Of a DNA stretch of 64,000 bases, positions 27,646 to 36,797 are shown piece after piece. This DNA comes from Paracoccus zeaxanthinifaciens ATCC 21588 (lineage in GTDB: Bacteria; Pseudomonadota; Alphaproteobacteria; Rhodobacterales; Rhodobacteraceae). The DNA is taken from positions 186,001 to 250,000 of the forward strand of contig NZ_ATUJ01000002.1 in NCBI RefSeq assembly GCF_000420145.1, read 5' to 3'. A model generated the notes under the pieces. It had not been told where the DNA came from. It did not search any database and worked only from the letters and a program-made list of their open reading frames with translations. Position 1 is the first letter of the stretch, and every line of letters starts with the position of its first letter. The position numbers and the translations under genes were made by a program.

Positions 27646-28665
27646 TTACTTGCCCTTTCCGAACAGGAAGAAGAATGTGTGCCGCAACTGGCTGGATCGC
27701 ATCACCATCACGGCGATCAGGAACAGGCCCCAGACGGCAGTCGAGAGATGCTGGTTCGCACCGATCAGGTTCAGCCCCGAAGACAGGACCTGCAGGATGA
27801 CCAGCGCGATGACGACCGGCGCCACGCGGCCATGCCCGCCGAACGGGTCCACGCCGCCCAGAAAGCAGGCGAGCACGGTGATCAGCAGCATCGCCTCGCC
27901 GTGGCCGACCCTGACGGAGTTGAAGCGCGCCGCCATCAGGATGCCCGCGATCGCGCAGAGAACGCCCGACAAGGTATAGATCAGCACGAGCGTTCGCTTG
28001 GCGTTCAGCCCGGCATATTCGGCCGCCTTCATGTTCGACCCGGTCATGTAGACCGAGAAGCCGTGCGGCGAACGGCGCAGCAGCATGTGCCATCCGAAGG
28101 CGACGATGCCGAAGATGATCAGGGGTACCGGAACCCCGACAAGGCTGCCGTGCCCAAGAATGCGCATGTAGTCCGGGAAGCCCGAGATGTCGCCCCCGCG
28201 GGTCAGGAACTCGCCCAGGCCGCGCAGGAAGATCATCATGGCCAGGGAAACGAGGATCGGGTGCGCGCCGACATAGGCGACGACCCCGCCCATCGCCGCA
28301 CCGGCCAATGCGCCGACCACCAGCGCCAAGACGCAGCCCAGCATGAAGGCGCCGATCCCGGCTTCGGCGCCGCCGAACTGCATGAGCGTCCAGGCAAGCG
28401 TCAGGCCGCTGATGTTGGCCGTGTAGACGATGGCCAGATTCAGGCCGCCCGACAGGATCGGGGCCAGCATCGCCAGCGTGAGCAGCCCAAGCAGCGGCAT
28501 CTGGAATCCCATCGAGCCGAGATTCGCGCCGGTCAGGAAGCGGGGCGAAGCGATCGAGAAGACCACCACCAGAACGGCCAGAAGGGCCAGCAGGGACAGG
28601 TTCTCGCCGGTGGCGGGCCTGATGCGGATGCCCTTCTGAACGGGCAGACGAGAGGATCGCGACAT
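27646..28665 (-). CDS. Sugar ABC transporter permease (RbsC family), second subunit
   Basis: 339 residues from ATG 28665, behind GGAGGCCAGCTCTTG and overlapping the previous stop as TGATG. It has about ten hydrophobic segments, with LAPILSGGLNLAIVYTANISG near the N-terminus, the RbsC/AraH-type permease pattern. With its neighbour it forms a heterodimeric membrane channel for a type I binding protein. It abuts the epimerase gene without a gap. Confidence 0.9.
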   Translation of the reverse strand: MSRSSRLPVQKGIRIRPATGENLSLLALLAVLVVVFSIASPRFLTGANLGSMGFQMPLLGLLTLAMLAPILSGGLNLAIVYTANISGLTLAWTLMQFGGAEAGIGAFMLGCVLALVVGALAGAAMGGVVAYVGAHPILVSLAMMIFLRGLGEFLTRGGDISGFPDYMRILGHGSLVGVPVPLIIFGIVAFGWHMLLRRSPHGFSVYMTGSNMKAAEYAGLNAKRTLVLIYTLSGVLCAIAGILMAARFNSVRVGHGEAMLLITVLACFLGGVDPFGGHGRVAPVVIALVILQVLSSGLNLIGANQHLSTAVWGLFLIAVMVMRSSQLRHTFFFLFGKGK

Positions 28666-29657
28666 CAAGAGCTGGCCTCCTTGTTCCGGAAGAATTGGCT
28701 GAGATCGATGTTCGAGGTGGAGATCGCGACGAGAATCGCGGCACCGATGATCATCTGGAATGCGAAGGGCGACACGCCCAGCAGGTTCAGGCCGTTCTGC
28801 GTGACCGCGACGAACATCACTCCCAGGATGCACCCGAGGATCGTCCCTTTGCCGCCGCCCAGTCGCGCACCCCCCAGCACCACGGCCGCAAGGACATCCA
28901 GCTCTCGGCCATAGAGCGCGTTGGGCACCACCTCCTTCACGAGGTTGACCTGCATCAGGCCGGCGATCCCCGCCATCAGGCCCATCCATCCGAACGCGAC
29001 GCCCTGCATGACGGCGATGTTCACGCCGGCGCGCCGCGCGCCTTCCGGGTTGTCACCGAAGGCATAGAGCTGCCGCCCGATATTAGTGCGCTTGATCAGC
29101 ACCCAGGTCGCGACGATGCAACCGATCATGACGGCGACGGGCAGGGTCAGTTCGGACCAGACCCCTTGCGCGTTCTCGTGTTCGAAGATGAAGATCCGGG
29201 CCGTCCACCAGTCGGGCAGGTTGTAGATGTTGCGCCCGCCACTGAAGAACATCAGCAGACCGAAGAAGGCGTTGAAGGTCGCGATGGTGACAACGATCGA
29301 GATGATCCTGAAGCCATGGATCAGCCATGCGTTCAGCAGGCCCAGCAGGATCCCGAGCGATCCGCAGAACAGGAACCCCAGTAGCCAGTTGCCTCCGCCG
29401 ATGCCGATCAGCAGCTTTGCCGCCAGGTATTGGACCACGGATGATGCGACCGCGAAGGAAATGTCGATGCCACCCGCGATCAGCACGACCAGCAGCCCGA
29501 CGGCCCAGATCAGGTTGACCGCGCTGTTGTTCAGAAGCGACGTGGCGTTCGGCAGGGTGGCGAATTGCGGGGCAGCGACGGACAGCAGCGCGCAAATAAC
29601 CACCAGTACGACGCCCAAGCGCAGCTCGATCGTATAGCGGCGGAATGCGTCACGCAT
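28665..29657 (-). CDS. Sugar ABC transporter permease (RbsC family), first subunit
   Basis: 330 residues. ATG 29657 (MRDAFRRYTIEL) has GGAGGAGAAAATCT upstream and overlaps the ATPase gene by 8 bases. VLIAGGIDISFAVASSVVQYL and GRQLYAFGDNPEGARRAGVNI are RbsC-family signatures. About nine to ten membrane segments are visible. It partners the following permease, which belongs to the same family but has a different sequence. Confidence 0.9.
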   Translation of the reverse strand: MRDAFRRYTIELRLGVVLVVICALLSVAAPQFATLPNATSLLNNSAVNLIWAVGLLVVLIAGGIDISFAVASSVVQYLAAKLLIGIGGGNWLLGFLFCGSLGILLGLLNAWLIHGFRIISIVVTIATFNAFFGLLMFFSGGRNIYNLPDWWTARIFIFEHENAQGVWSELTLPVAVMIGCIVATWVLIKRTNIGRQLYAFGDNPEGARRAGVNIAVMQGVAFGWMGLMAGIAGLMQVNLVKEVVPNALYGRELDVLAAVVLGGARLGGGKGTILGCILGVMFVAVTQNGLNLLGVSPFAFQMIIGAAILVAISTSNIDLSQFFRNKEASS

Positions 29658-31155
29658 AGATTTTCTCCTCCAACTGGGGCACCGAGATTGCGCGCGGATC
29701 GTATTCCTCGACGATGCGCCCACCGGCCATGTGAAGTATCCGGTCGGATTGATGCATGATCTCGGTCACCTCGTCCGAGATCAGCAGGATCGCCAGCCCT
29801 TTCTCGGCAAGGGATCGCACGATGCGGAAGATGCCCGCCCGTGCGCCGACGTCCACGCCGACGGTTGGGCTGTCGAGGATCAGCAGGCGCGGTTCGGTCG
29901 CCAGCCATTTGGCCAGGACGACCTTCTGCTGATTGCCGCCCGAAAGGGTCGAGATGGCGTCGGAAGCTGCGCCGATCTTGACGCCAAGCTCGCGGATCCA
30001 ATGGCTGACCAGCCGGGATTTTTGCGTATCCGAGATCAGTCCGGCCGCAGTGGTCAGCTTGCGCAGGACCGAGATGACGGTGTTGTCCTCGATCGACTGC
30101 TTCTGCAGCAAGCCCAGTGAGAGCCTGTCCTCCGAGACATAGGCCATGCCACCACGGATCGCCTCTCGGATATTGGCCGGACGATAGGACGCACCGTTCA
30201 GCGCCATCTGTCCGGCATCGGGCTGACGCATCCCCATCATCACATGCGCCAGCTCCGTCCGTCCCGCCCCGATCAGACCTGTCAGGCCAAGCACTTCGCC
30301 CGCCTTGATCCTGAACGAGATATCGCTGAATTCACCGCGCCGCGTCAGGCCCGTGGCCTGAAATACCGTCGGCGCGTCGGGCAGGTCGCGGGCAACGACC
30401 TCATCCTCGATCAGGTGACCGGTCATCAGCTCGCCCAGGCGTCCCTGCGTCATGCCTTCGGTCGGATAGACGCCCACGAGGTTTCCGTCGCGCACGACGG
30501 TCACGCGTTCGGCGATCTCCAGCACTTCGGCAAGACGGTGCGAGACGAAGACGATTGCCACCCCGTCGGCCGACAACTTGCGCACGATATCAAGAAGGCG
30601 GTCCGTTTCGGTCTGGGTCAGCGAGGCCGTCGGCTCGTCCATGAAGATCAGGCGGGCATTGTTCATCAGGGCACGGGCGATGGCGACGACCTGCCGCTGC
30701 GCGATTGCCAGATCGCTCAGCGACGCGCCGAGCGAGATGTCGACGCCCAGACGGTCCAGCACATCGCCCGCCCGCCGGACCATTTCGCGGTAGCGGACCG
30801 ATCGGGGGCGCAGACCAACCAGGTCGTCGAAGGCGATGTTCTCGGCCACGGTCATGTGCGGAAACAGGGCAAGGTCCTGCCAGATGACCGATACGCCAAG
30901 CTCGCGCGCCTTGACGGGATTGATCCGGTCGACCTTTTCGCCGAACAGCTCGATCAGCTCGGCCTCTTCGGGCTGGTGCACACCGATAACGGTCTTGATC
31001 AGCGTCGACTTGCCGCATCCGTTTTCGCCTGCGAGGCAGTGCACCTCGCCTGCGCGCACCTCGAAGTCGACCCGGTTCAGCGCCTGCACGCCGCCAAAGG
31101 CCTTCGAGACCTTGTGGAGGCGCAGCGCATATCGATCTGCCTCGGCAGTTGTCAT
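29650..31155 (-). CDS. Sugar ABC transporter ATP-binding protein (RbsA/MglA type)
   Basis: 501 residues with two fused nucleotide-binding domains. The first has Walker A GENGCGKST and Walker B RLIFMDEPTASL, with signature LSDLAIAQRQ. The second has a weaker Walker A (GLIGAGRTE), a good signature LSGGNQQK, and LLILDSPTVGVD. Degeneration of the second Walker A is normal for this family. It powers uptake through the two permeases that follow. Confidence 0.92.
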   Translation of the reverse strand: MTTAEADRYALRLHKVSKAFGGVQALNRVDFEVRAGEVHCLAGENGCGKSTLIKTVIGVHQPEEAELIELFGEKVDRINPVKARELGVSVIWQDLALFPHMTVAENIAFDDLVGLRPRSVRYREMVRRAGDVLDRLGVDISLGASLSDLAIAQRQVVAIARALMNNARLIFMDEPTASLTQTETDRLLDIVRKLSADGVAIVFVSHRLAEVLEIAERVTVVRDGNLVGVYPTEGMTQGRLGELMTGHLIEDEVVARDLPDAPTVFQATGLTRRGEFSDISFRIKAGEVLGLTGLIGAGRTELAHVMMGMRQPDAGQMALNGASYRPANIREAIRGGMAYVSEDRLSLGLLQKQSIEDNTVISVLRKLTTAAGLISDTQKSRLVSHWIRELGVKIGAASDAISTLSGGNQQKVVLAKWLATEPRLLILDSPTVGVDVGARAGIFRIVRSLAEKGLAILLISDEVTEIMHQSDRILHMAGGRIVEEYDPRAISVPQLEEKIYA

Positions 31156-31220
31156 GCTTCACCTGTGAATAATGGGGACGGGCAGGCGGCGCGATGCCCC
31201 GCCTGCAGCAAGGCTTCGGA

Positions 31221-32204
31221 TCAGAGGCCCATGTCGGCCAGATCGTCCACGGTGCTCTTGTTGATTTCCAGCAGGTTATCGGTGATGATGTCACGCTGCT
31301 CGAAGTCGGGTTCGATCACGCCCAGTCCGGGGACTTCCATGCCTGCCTCGATCTGCTGGCCATTGGCCAGCATGTCGCCCAGGGTCACGAAGACCTCGCC
31401 TGCCTGCGCGGGATTCCACATGAAGCCGCCAGTCAGAACGTCCGAATGGATCATCTTCCGCCCCTGGCCCGGAGAGAACGGCCCCATGACGTGAATCTCG
31501 CCAGTCTTGCGACGCTCCTCGACCGCGCGCCCGGCGCCGATGGGCCCCTGACTGCCGAAGGCCAGGAACCCTTTCAGGTCGGGGTTCGCCGCGATCAGGT
31601 CCAGCGCCGTAGACCGGCTGTCATCGACGTTCTCTGCAACGCCGTAGCGATCACCGACGATGCTCAGATCGGGACGGTTCTCGTCCATCCAGGCAATCGC
31701 CGCATCGGCCCAGGCATTGTGCAGCGGCACCGTCAGAGATCCCACATAGACCGCGTAGGTGCCGCCATCCGGCGCCTTGTCAGACAGCAGCTTGGCGTGA
31801 GCCTCGCCGAAACCTTCGGCCGATGCCAGTTCGAAGTTCCAGTCGACATTCTGAAGGCCCGGCCCTTCGTGAGAGATGACGACGATCCCCGCGTCGCGCG
31901 CCTTCTGCAGAACCGGCTCCAGCGCGGCCTCGTCATTGGGTACGACGCCGATCACGTCGACGCCCTTTGCGATCAGATCCTCGATAGCCTGCACCTGAAG
32001 CGACGGATCGGCCGAAACGGGGCCGATCATCTCGGCGTCGACGCCAAGCTCCTTTGCGCGGCGTTCGATCCCATCTTCCATCGCATTGAACCACGGAATG
32101 CCGCCGATCTTGACGACCACCCCGATCGATGTTTCGGCAACGGCCGCCGTAGACAGGCCGGTCGTCAGCGCCAAGGCGCCGATCAGACAATTCATCTTCG
32201 TCAT
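31221..32204 (-). CDS. Sugar ABC transporter substrate-binding protein (RbsB type)
   Basis: 327 residues; the first ~23 form a signal peptide (LIGALALTTGLSTAAVA, cleavage before ETS). The mature protein is a type I periplasmic-binding fold, with VVVKIGGIPWFNAMEDG at the first strand-helix and GVDVIGVVPNDEAALEPVL at the hinge. It delivers a monosaccharide or polyol. It is the first gene of a seven-gene operon that faces the LacI regulator. Confidence 0.9.
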   Translation of the reverse strand: MTKMNCLIGALALTTGLSTAAVAETSIGVVVKIGGIPWFNAMEDGIERRAKELGVDAEMIGPVSADPSLQVQAIEDLIAKGVDVIGVVPNDEAALEPVLQKARDAGIVVISHEGPGLQNVDWNFELASAEGFGEAHAKLLSDKAPDGGTYAVYVGSLTVPLHNAWADAAIAWMDENRPDLSIVGDRYGVAENVDDSRSTALDLIAANPDLKGFLAFGSQGPIGAGRAVEERRKTGEIHVMGPFSPGQGRKMIHSDVLTGGFMWNPAQAGEVFVTLGDMLANGQQIEAGMEVPGLGVIEPDFEQRDIITDNLLEINKSTVDDLADMGL

Positions 32205-32243
32205 CTATCCCTCCCCAAGCGGACGTATTCCGCCAATCCATTT

Positions 32244-32337
32244 GCGCAACCGATTGTGCTGTTGCTTGAAAAAAAAGTCTGCGACCCACTCCCGGGCATC
32301 AGACCAGCTCACCTCCTCGGTGCACAATCGATGTTGC
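32244..32337. promoter_or_regulatory. Two candidate LacI-type operators between the SBP and regulator genes
   Basis: GCGCAACCGATTGTGC (32244-32259) and GCACAATCGATGTTGC (32322-32337) are near-palindromes with a central CG, as LacI-family operators have. They share CGATTGTGC exactly, in inverted orientation, 62 bases between the copies. They lie 40 bases before the binding-protein start and 80 bases before the regulator start, so one repressor could silence both directions. Binding is inferred. Confidence 0.6.
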
Positions 32338-32417
32338 AAACATTCGTGCTTTTCCTGCACAGTGTCAATACTTCTGTTGGGGCGGTGGGTCCGAACGAGA
32401 GCGGATGCGGTAATGCT

Positions 32418-33473
32418 GTGAAAAAAAACCAGAAAGAAACGATATACGACATTGCCGCGAAGGCAGGCGCATCCGCCTCGACGGTAAGCGCGGCCCTGAA
32501 CGGCACATGGGAAAAGCGGCGAATCTCGCGCGCGACGGCCGAGCGGATCATCGCCATCGCACGTGAGCAGGGCTACTCGATCAACCTGCAGGCAAGGGCG
32601 TTGCGGACATCCCGATCCGGCCTCGTGGCGCTGCTGGTTCCCGAATACAACCGCTTCTTCTCCAGCATCGCTCAGACTTTCTCGGACGAGGTGCGGGCAC
32701 GCAACCAGTGCCCCGTCATCATCTCCACCGGCCGGGACACGCAGAAGGAGCACGACACCGTCACGGACCTGATGTCCTGGTCGATCGATGCGATATTCTT
32801 CGTCGGCGCGGTCGCCCCTGACGAACTGAGCCGACAATGCCAAAGCGCTGACATCCCCCATGTCTTCGTGGATCAGCCTTGCGATCTGGCGCCGTCCGTC
32901 GTCACCGACAGCCGGACGGGCGCGCGCATCCTGACCCGAGAGATCCTGAGCAGTATGACGCACCGTGGCGTCAGGATCGGAGAGAGTCCGCGAGACACCA
33001 TATACTTTCTGGGGGGCGACCGAAGGCTGCCGTCCACTCGCAATCGCGTCGAAGGCTTTTCCGATGCCGTTTATGCCCATGTCGGGCATCTGGAACCAGA
33101 GCAGGTCATCGCCGAGACCTACGATCTGGATGCTGCGACCGAATCCATCGCAGCGCTTTATCGCAAGATGGGAGGGCTTCCGCGCGGGCTGTTCATCAAT
33201 TCGGATTCGGTTTTCGAGGGTGCGCTGCGCTTTCTGGCAACATTGCCCGAGGCCGAACTGGCCGAATGCTCGATGGGGTGTTTCGACTACGAGCCCCTGG
33301 GGCAGTTGCTTCGCTTTCCTGTGCACATGATGCGACAACGGCACAAGATGCTGGTTCAGCGCGCCTTCACGCTTCTGGAGGACAAGAGCCCTCCGGTCAC
33401 CGAGATGGTCCAGCCTGAACTTTATCCGGCACCGGGCAGTCGTGACCCGGAAGGCCGCGCTTTCAGCCGGTAG
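32418..33473 (+). CDS. LacI-family transcriptional regulator of the ketose operon
   Basis: 351 residues from GTG 32418 (VKKNQKETIYDIAAKAG), the start that places the helix-turn-helix at the N-terminus; the Shine-Dalgarno is weak. TIYDIAAKAGASASTVSAAL is the LacI DNA-binding domain, followed by the hinge helix region NLQARALRTSRSGLVALLVP and a periplasmic-binding-like sensor domain. In family terms it should release the operon when its sugar binds. It is divergent from the importer operon and flanked on its 3' side by an IS5 remnant. Confidence 0.88.
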   Translation: MKKNQKETIYDIAAKAGASASTVSAALNGTWEKRRISRATAERIIAIAREQGYSINLQARALRTSRSGLVALLVPEYNRFFSSIAQTFSDEVRARNQCPVIISTGRDTQKEHDTVTDLMSWSIDAIFFVGAVAPDELSRQCQSADIPHVFVDQPCDLAPSVVTDSRTGARILTREILSSMTHRGVRIGESPRDTIYFLGGDRRLPSTRNRVEGFSDAVYAHVGHLEPEQVIAETYDLDAATESIAALYRKMGGLPRGLFINSDSVFEGALRFLATLPEAELAECSMGCFDYEPLGQLLRFPVHMMRQRHKMLVQRAFTLLEDKSPPVTEMVQPELYPAPGSRDPEGRAFSR

Positions 33474-33643
33474 ACGACGATAGCCGCTGAAGCGCCGGCA
33501 TGCGAATTGTGCTGGGGCAGCGGTCGTATTCAATCGCGATAGCGCCCTGATGCTTGCGCCCGATTTTGATACTGACCTAGTACTGGGTATACCGTTCATC
33601 TGCGATTATTGTGCGGTCCAAGCTGCTCTGACTACCATTATAT

Positions 33644-34444
33644 GGGCTTGGACTCATTGAGTTTCGCAGCCAGTCGATGACGGGCGCACCCAGTGCGATG
33701 GCCGAGAGGAAAGCCTGCGGGCATCTGTCGTATCGGGTTGCCACACGCCGCCGGTCCTTGAGCCTGCCGAACATGATCTCGATCCGATTGCGCCGTTTAT
33801 AACGGTACTTGTCGTGTTTGACGGTTCTCTTCCGGTGCTTCCGGCTAGGGATGCACGGGCGTATCCTCCGTATCCTTCAACTCCTCTATGAACCAATTGG
33901 TGTCATGGCCGCGACCCCCGAGGAGCCAGTCCACGTCCGTCAGGCTGCTCAGCATTGCTCTTGCACCGATGTCATCGCTGACCTGACCCGCCGTGGCGAA
34001 CAGGTTAAGAGACCGGCCTTTTCTGTCGCAAATAGCGTGCAGCTTGGTGTTCCGTTCTGGGGCAAAAACTGACAGTTTCTTCTTCCCGCGAACCCTCTGG
34101 TCCGACCAATCATGACGGTCTTCGTTTCGCCGCGCTCGGACGCCAGGCCAGCCATCATCGGGGCGAAGACGCCCTTGTCACTCCAGCGCTTCCAATGATT
34201 GTAGCGCGTCTTGTGGGACCACGGGCTGCATGCGCAGCACGCCATCGCAAGCCATTGCGATTGACGAATACAATGCCGCTCGAGGCACGCCGGCCATCGG
34301 TTCGTGGCTTGCCATGGCTCTTGGGAAAGAACGGCCGCAGCCGCGCCAACGGTTCGTCGCTCAGCCAGAAAGGATTGCTCATCATGCCTCTATCTTTGCA
34401 ACGGGGAATCGCCCCGTTAGACGGCAAGCAATGGGTCCTGCCCC
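33644..34444. mobile_element. IS5-family (IS427-like) insertion sequence, degenerate
   Basis: Imperfect terminal inverted repeats bound an ~800-base element. The left end GGGCTTGGACTCATTG (33644-33659) matches the right end, read inward, GGGGCAGGACCCATTG (34444-34429), at 12 of 16 positions. TA dinucleotides lie near both ends (33641-33642 and 34445-34446), compatible with the short TA-type target duplication of this group. It separates the ketose operon from the galactoside cluster. Confidence 0.7.
33660..34385 (-). pseudogene. IS5-family transposase, frameshifted and internally deleted
   Basis: Reading on the minus strand from ATG 34382/34385 (MSNPFWLSDEPLARL), matches to the IS427-type transposase appear in successive frames: the N-terminal NRNGLRWR segment, then RYNHWKRWSDKGVFAPMMAGL, then GETKTVMI joined directly to GRTRG, then RRNRIEIMFGRLKDRRRVATRYD. 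About 20 codons, normally including the first catalytic aspartate after TVMI, are missing at the junction. Frame changes near 34240, 34070 and elsewhere also break the gene. It cannot make an active transposase. Confidence 0.85.
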
Positions 34445-34455
34445 TAGGACGGGGA

Positions 34456-35301
34456 TCAGTCCACCCGCACCCGGTATTCGGGCTGGCCTGCGACATCGGC
34501 GGGCACGGACATGACGCAGCCATCCTCGGGGGTGGGGTCGTCCAGCCCCTGCGTGGCCGAGGTCACGAACATGCGCGTCAGTTCCGGTCCGCCGAATGCG
34601 GGGCAGCTGACATGGCGGGCGGGCAGGTCGATGGCGCGGTCGAACCGCCCCTCGGCGTCATAGCGCGCGACGCGGGACGCACCCCATTGCGCGGTCCACA
34701 AGCCGCCCTGCGCGTCGATCACCGCGCCGTCGGGGTTCAGCCCCTCGGCCGACAGGTCAAGCCAGGGCTGCGGGTCGCCCGCGGGCCAGCCATCGGCGTC
34801 CAGCGCGACCTTCCAGACGATGGATCGTGCGGTATCCGCGAAATGCGCGTGCCGCCCGTCGGGGGTGAAGCAGATGGCGTTGGTGATGGTGATGTCGGGG
34901 AACAGGCGGCGCAGCTCGCCCCGGTACCAGCGCCAGATCGAGCCCGCGCCATCCTCGGCATTCAGGCCGATCGTTCCGATCCAGAAGCCGCCCTGCGGGT
35001 CGGCGCGGCCATCGTTCGATCGCGTGACCGGGTTGTCGGCCTCGAGCGCGACAAGCGGACGGCTGCTGCCGTCGCGCAGGTCGAACAGCGACAGCGCGCG
35101 GCTGGAGGCCACGATCAGGCGGTCGCGGTCCACGATCCCCGCTGCCGAGACGTGATCCTCGAACCGCCATTCGCGGCGTTCCCCGCCGGGTTCGCGCATG
35201 AACATGCGCCGCCCCAGGATATCGAACCAGATCAGCGCGTTGCGATCCGAATGCCACAACGCGCCCTCACCCAGCTGGCACTGCCCCGCGTCGAAGATCA
35301 T
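34456..35301 (-). CDS. SMP-30/gluconolactonase-family galactonolactonase
   Basis: 281 residues from ATG 35301, overlapping the dgoA stop as ATGA. The metal ligands of the six-bladed propeller are visible: glutamate in QLGEGALWH, asparagine in RSNDGRADPQGGFWIGT, and aspartate in LNPDGAVIDAQGG. Family members hydrolyse sugar lactones. In this operon it should open D-galactono-lactone made by the dehydrogenase at 43895 into galactonate. Confidence 0.85.
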   Translation of the reverse strand: MIFDAGQCQLGEGALWHSDRNALIWFDILGRRMFMREPGGERREWRFEDHVSAAGIVDRDRLIVASSRALSLFDLRDGSSRPLVALEADNPVTRSNDGRADPQGGFWIGTIGLNAEDGAGSIWRWYRGELRRLFPDITITNAICFTPDGRHAHFADTARSIVWKVALDADGWPAGDPQPWLDLSAEGLNPDGAVIDAQGGLWTAQWGASRVARYDAEGRFDRAIDLPARHVSCPAFGGPELTRMFVTSATQGLDDPTPEDGCVMSVPADVAGQPEYRVRVD

Positions 35302-35903
35302 GCGCCGACCTCGTCCCATGCGGCGACCATGCGGCGCGCCTTGTCGGAGACCACCTGCGGCGTGTCGCCCGGCTTGTACATGGACGATCCGATCCCGAAG
35401 CCCGCAGCGCCCGCCTGGCGCCACTCGGCCATGTTGTCGGCGGAAACCCCGCCCACGGCCCAGCAATCGACATCCTTGGGCAGCACCGCCCGCATCGCGC
35501 GCAGGCCGACGGGGCCGATCAGTTCGCCCGGGAACATCTTCAGCCCGCTTGCGCCCGCATCCAGCGCCACGAAGGCCTCGGACGGGGTCATGACGCCCGG
35601 AAAGCTGTCCATCCCCTCGGCGCGGGTGGCGCGGATGACATCGGCGTTGCAATTGGGCGACAGGACCATGCGACCGCCTGCGCGGGCCACGTCGCGGACC
35701 TGTTCCACCGTCAGCACGGTGCCCGCGCCGATGGTGGCGTCCTGCCCGAATTCGCGCGCCATGACGGCGATGCTGTCGATGGGATCGGGCGAGTTCAGCG
35801 GAACCTCGATCCGGGTGACGCCGGCCTCGATCAGGGCGCGGGCGATGGCGGGGGCCTCGGGCGGGGTCAGGCCGCGCAGGATGGCGATGAGGGGTCGTGA
35901 CAT
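35298..35903 (-). CDS. dgoA: 2-dehydro-3-deoxy-6-phosphogalactonate aldolase
   Basis: 201 residues. The class I KDPG/KDPGal aldolase pattern is clear: IAILRGLTPPEA at the start, EVPLNSPDP with its substrate-site glutamate, IGAGTVLT, and GASGLKMFPGELIGP with the Schiff-base lysine. The name DgoA is favoured over Eda because of LKMFPGE (KDPGal type) and of the neighbours. It yields pyruvate and glyceraldehyde-3-phosphate, the last step of the De Ley-Doudoroff pathway. Confidence 0.93.
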   Translation of the reverse strand: MSRPLIAILRGLTPPEAPAIARALIEAGVTRIEVPLNSPDPIDSIAVMAREFGQDATIGAGTVLTVEQVRDVARAGGRMVLSPNCNADVIRATRAEGMDSFPGVMTPSEAFVALDAGASGLKMFPGELIGPVGLRAMRAVLPKDVDCWAVGGVSADNMAEWRQAGAAGFGIGSSMYKPGDTPQVVSDKARRMVAAWDEVGA

Positions 35904-35906
35904 GGA

Positions 35907-36797
35907 TCAGCCTTCCGATCTGAAGCGGTCATGGGCGGCGTTCAGGCCCGCAAGCGTCGCATCCTCGACCGAGACGCTGCGCGGGGCCAGGCCCTGCGCC
36001 GTCAGGGCTTCGGCATAGAGACGCGCAAGGCCGGATGCGCCGATGATGGTGATGTCGCTGCCAAGCCACCAGGGCTTGGTCGCGGCCAGTTCCCAGCCGA
36101 TCAGCGTGCCCGACAGGCGGGCGCGGGCGACGGGCGCGGGCAGTTCGCCAAGCAGCCCCTCGGCGCGGATCTGGAACAGGCCGCCATAGCCGCGTTCGGG
36201 GCGCGCGATGGCGTCGGACACCGCCGACAGGAAGGTCGGCAGGTCGCAGCCATCCGTGCCGACCGAATGGCGCAGCACGGAATGGCCCGCGATCAGGCCG
36301 AAGATCTCGCCTGTCATGACGGATTTGAAGTTGCAGATCTCGCCGGCCGAGATGCGGACCCATTTCGTATGGGTGCCGGGCAGGCAGATCACGCCGTCGA
36401 ATTGCGGATCGGCGGCCAGCAGGCCCGCGATCTGCGTTTCCTCGCCGCGCATCACGTCGGCGGGATCGGTCTGCTTGACGCCGCAGACGATCCGTACGGG
36501 GCGGCCCCCCGGATCGCCCGGCACCGCGACGATGCGCGGCTGGGCGGGGCAGGGCACGGCGGCATAGGGGGCCTCGGACCAGCCCTGCCGAGAGCCCACC
36601 ATGCCGCAGGCGATGACGGGGACGGCGGGCCATCCCTGCGTCGCCTCGGCCAGGACGGCGGCGAAATCGTCGGGGGCAAGGCCGCCCATGCCGCGCGGGT
36701 CGGTCCGGGCCTCGACGGGCGCGCGGCCCGACATGGCCCACAGCCGCAGGTTGGTCGTGCCCCAGTCGGCGGCAATCCAGTCGATCGTTCCTGTCAC
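35907..36797 (-). CDS. dgoK: 2-dehydro-3-deoxygalactonokinase
   Basis: 296 residues (E. coli DgoK has 292) from GTG 36797, with GGAGAGCGTCT upstream; the GTG overlaps the alpha-galactosidase stop as GTGA. WIAADWGTTNLRLWAM is the DgoK signature, with ACGMVGSRQGW and LPGTHTKWV as further conserved blocks. It phosphorylates 2-keto-3-deoxygalactonate at O-6 with ATP. Confidence 0.93.
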   Translation of the reverse strand: MTGTIDWIAADWGTTNLRLWAMSGRAPVEARTDPRGMGGLAPDDFAAVLAEATQGWPAVPVIACGMVGSRQGWSEAPYAAVPCPAQPRIVAVPGDPGGRPVRIVCGVKQTDPADVMRGEETQIAGLLAADPQFDGVICLPGTHTKWVRISAGEICNFKSVMTGEIFGLIAGHSVLRHSVGTDGCDLPTFLSAVSDAIARPERGYGGLFQIRAEGLLGELPAPVARARLSGTLIGWELAATKPWWLGSDITIIGASGLARLYAEALTAQGLAPRSVSVEDATLAGLNAAHDRFRSEG

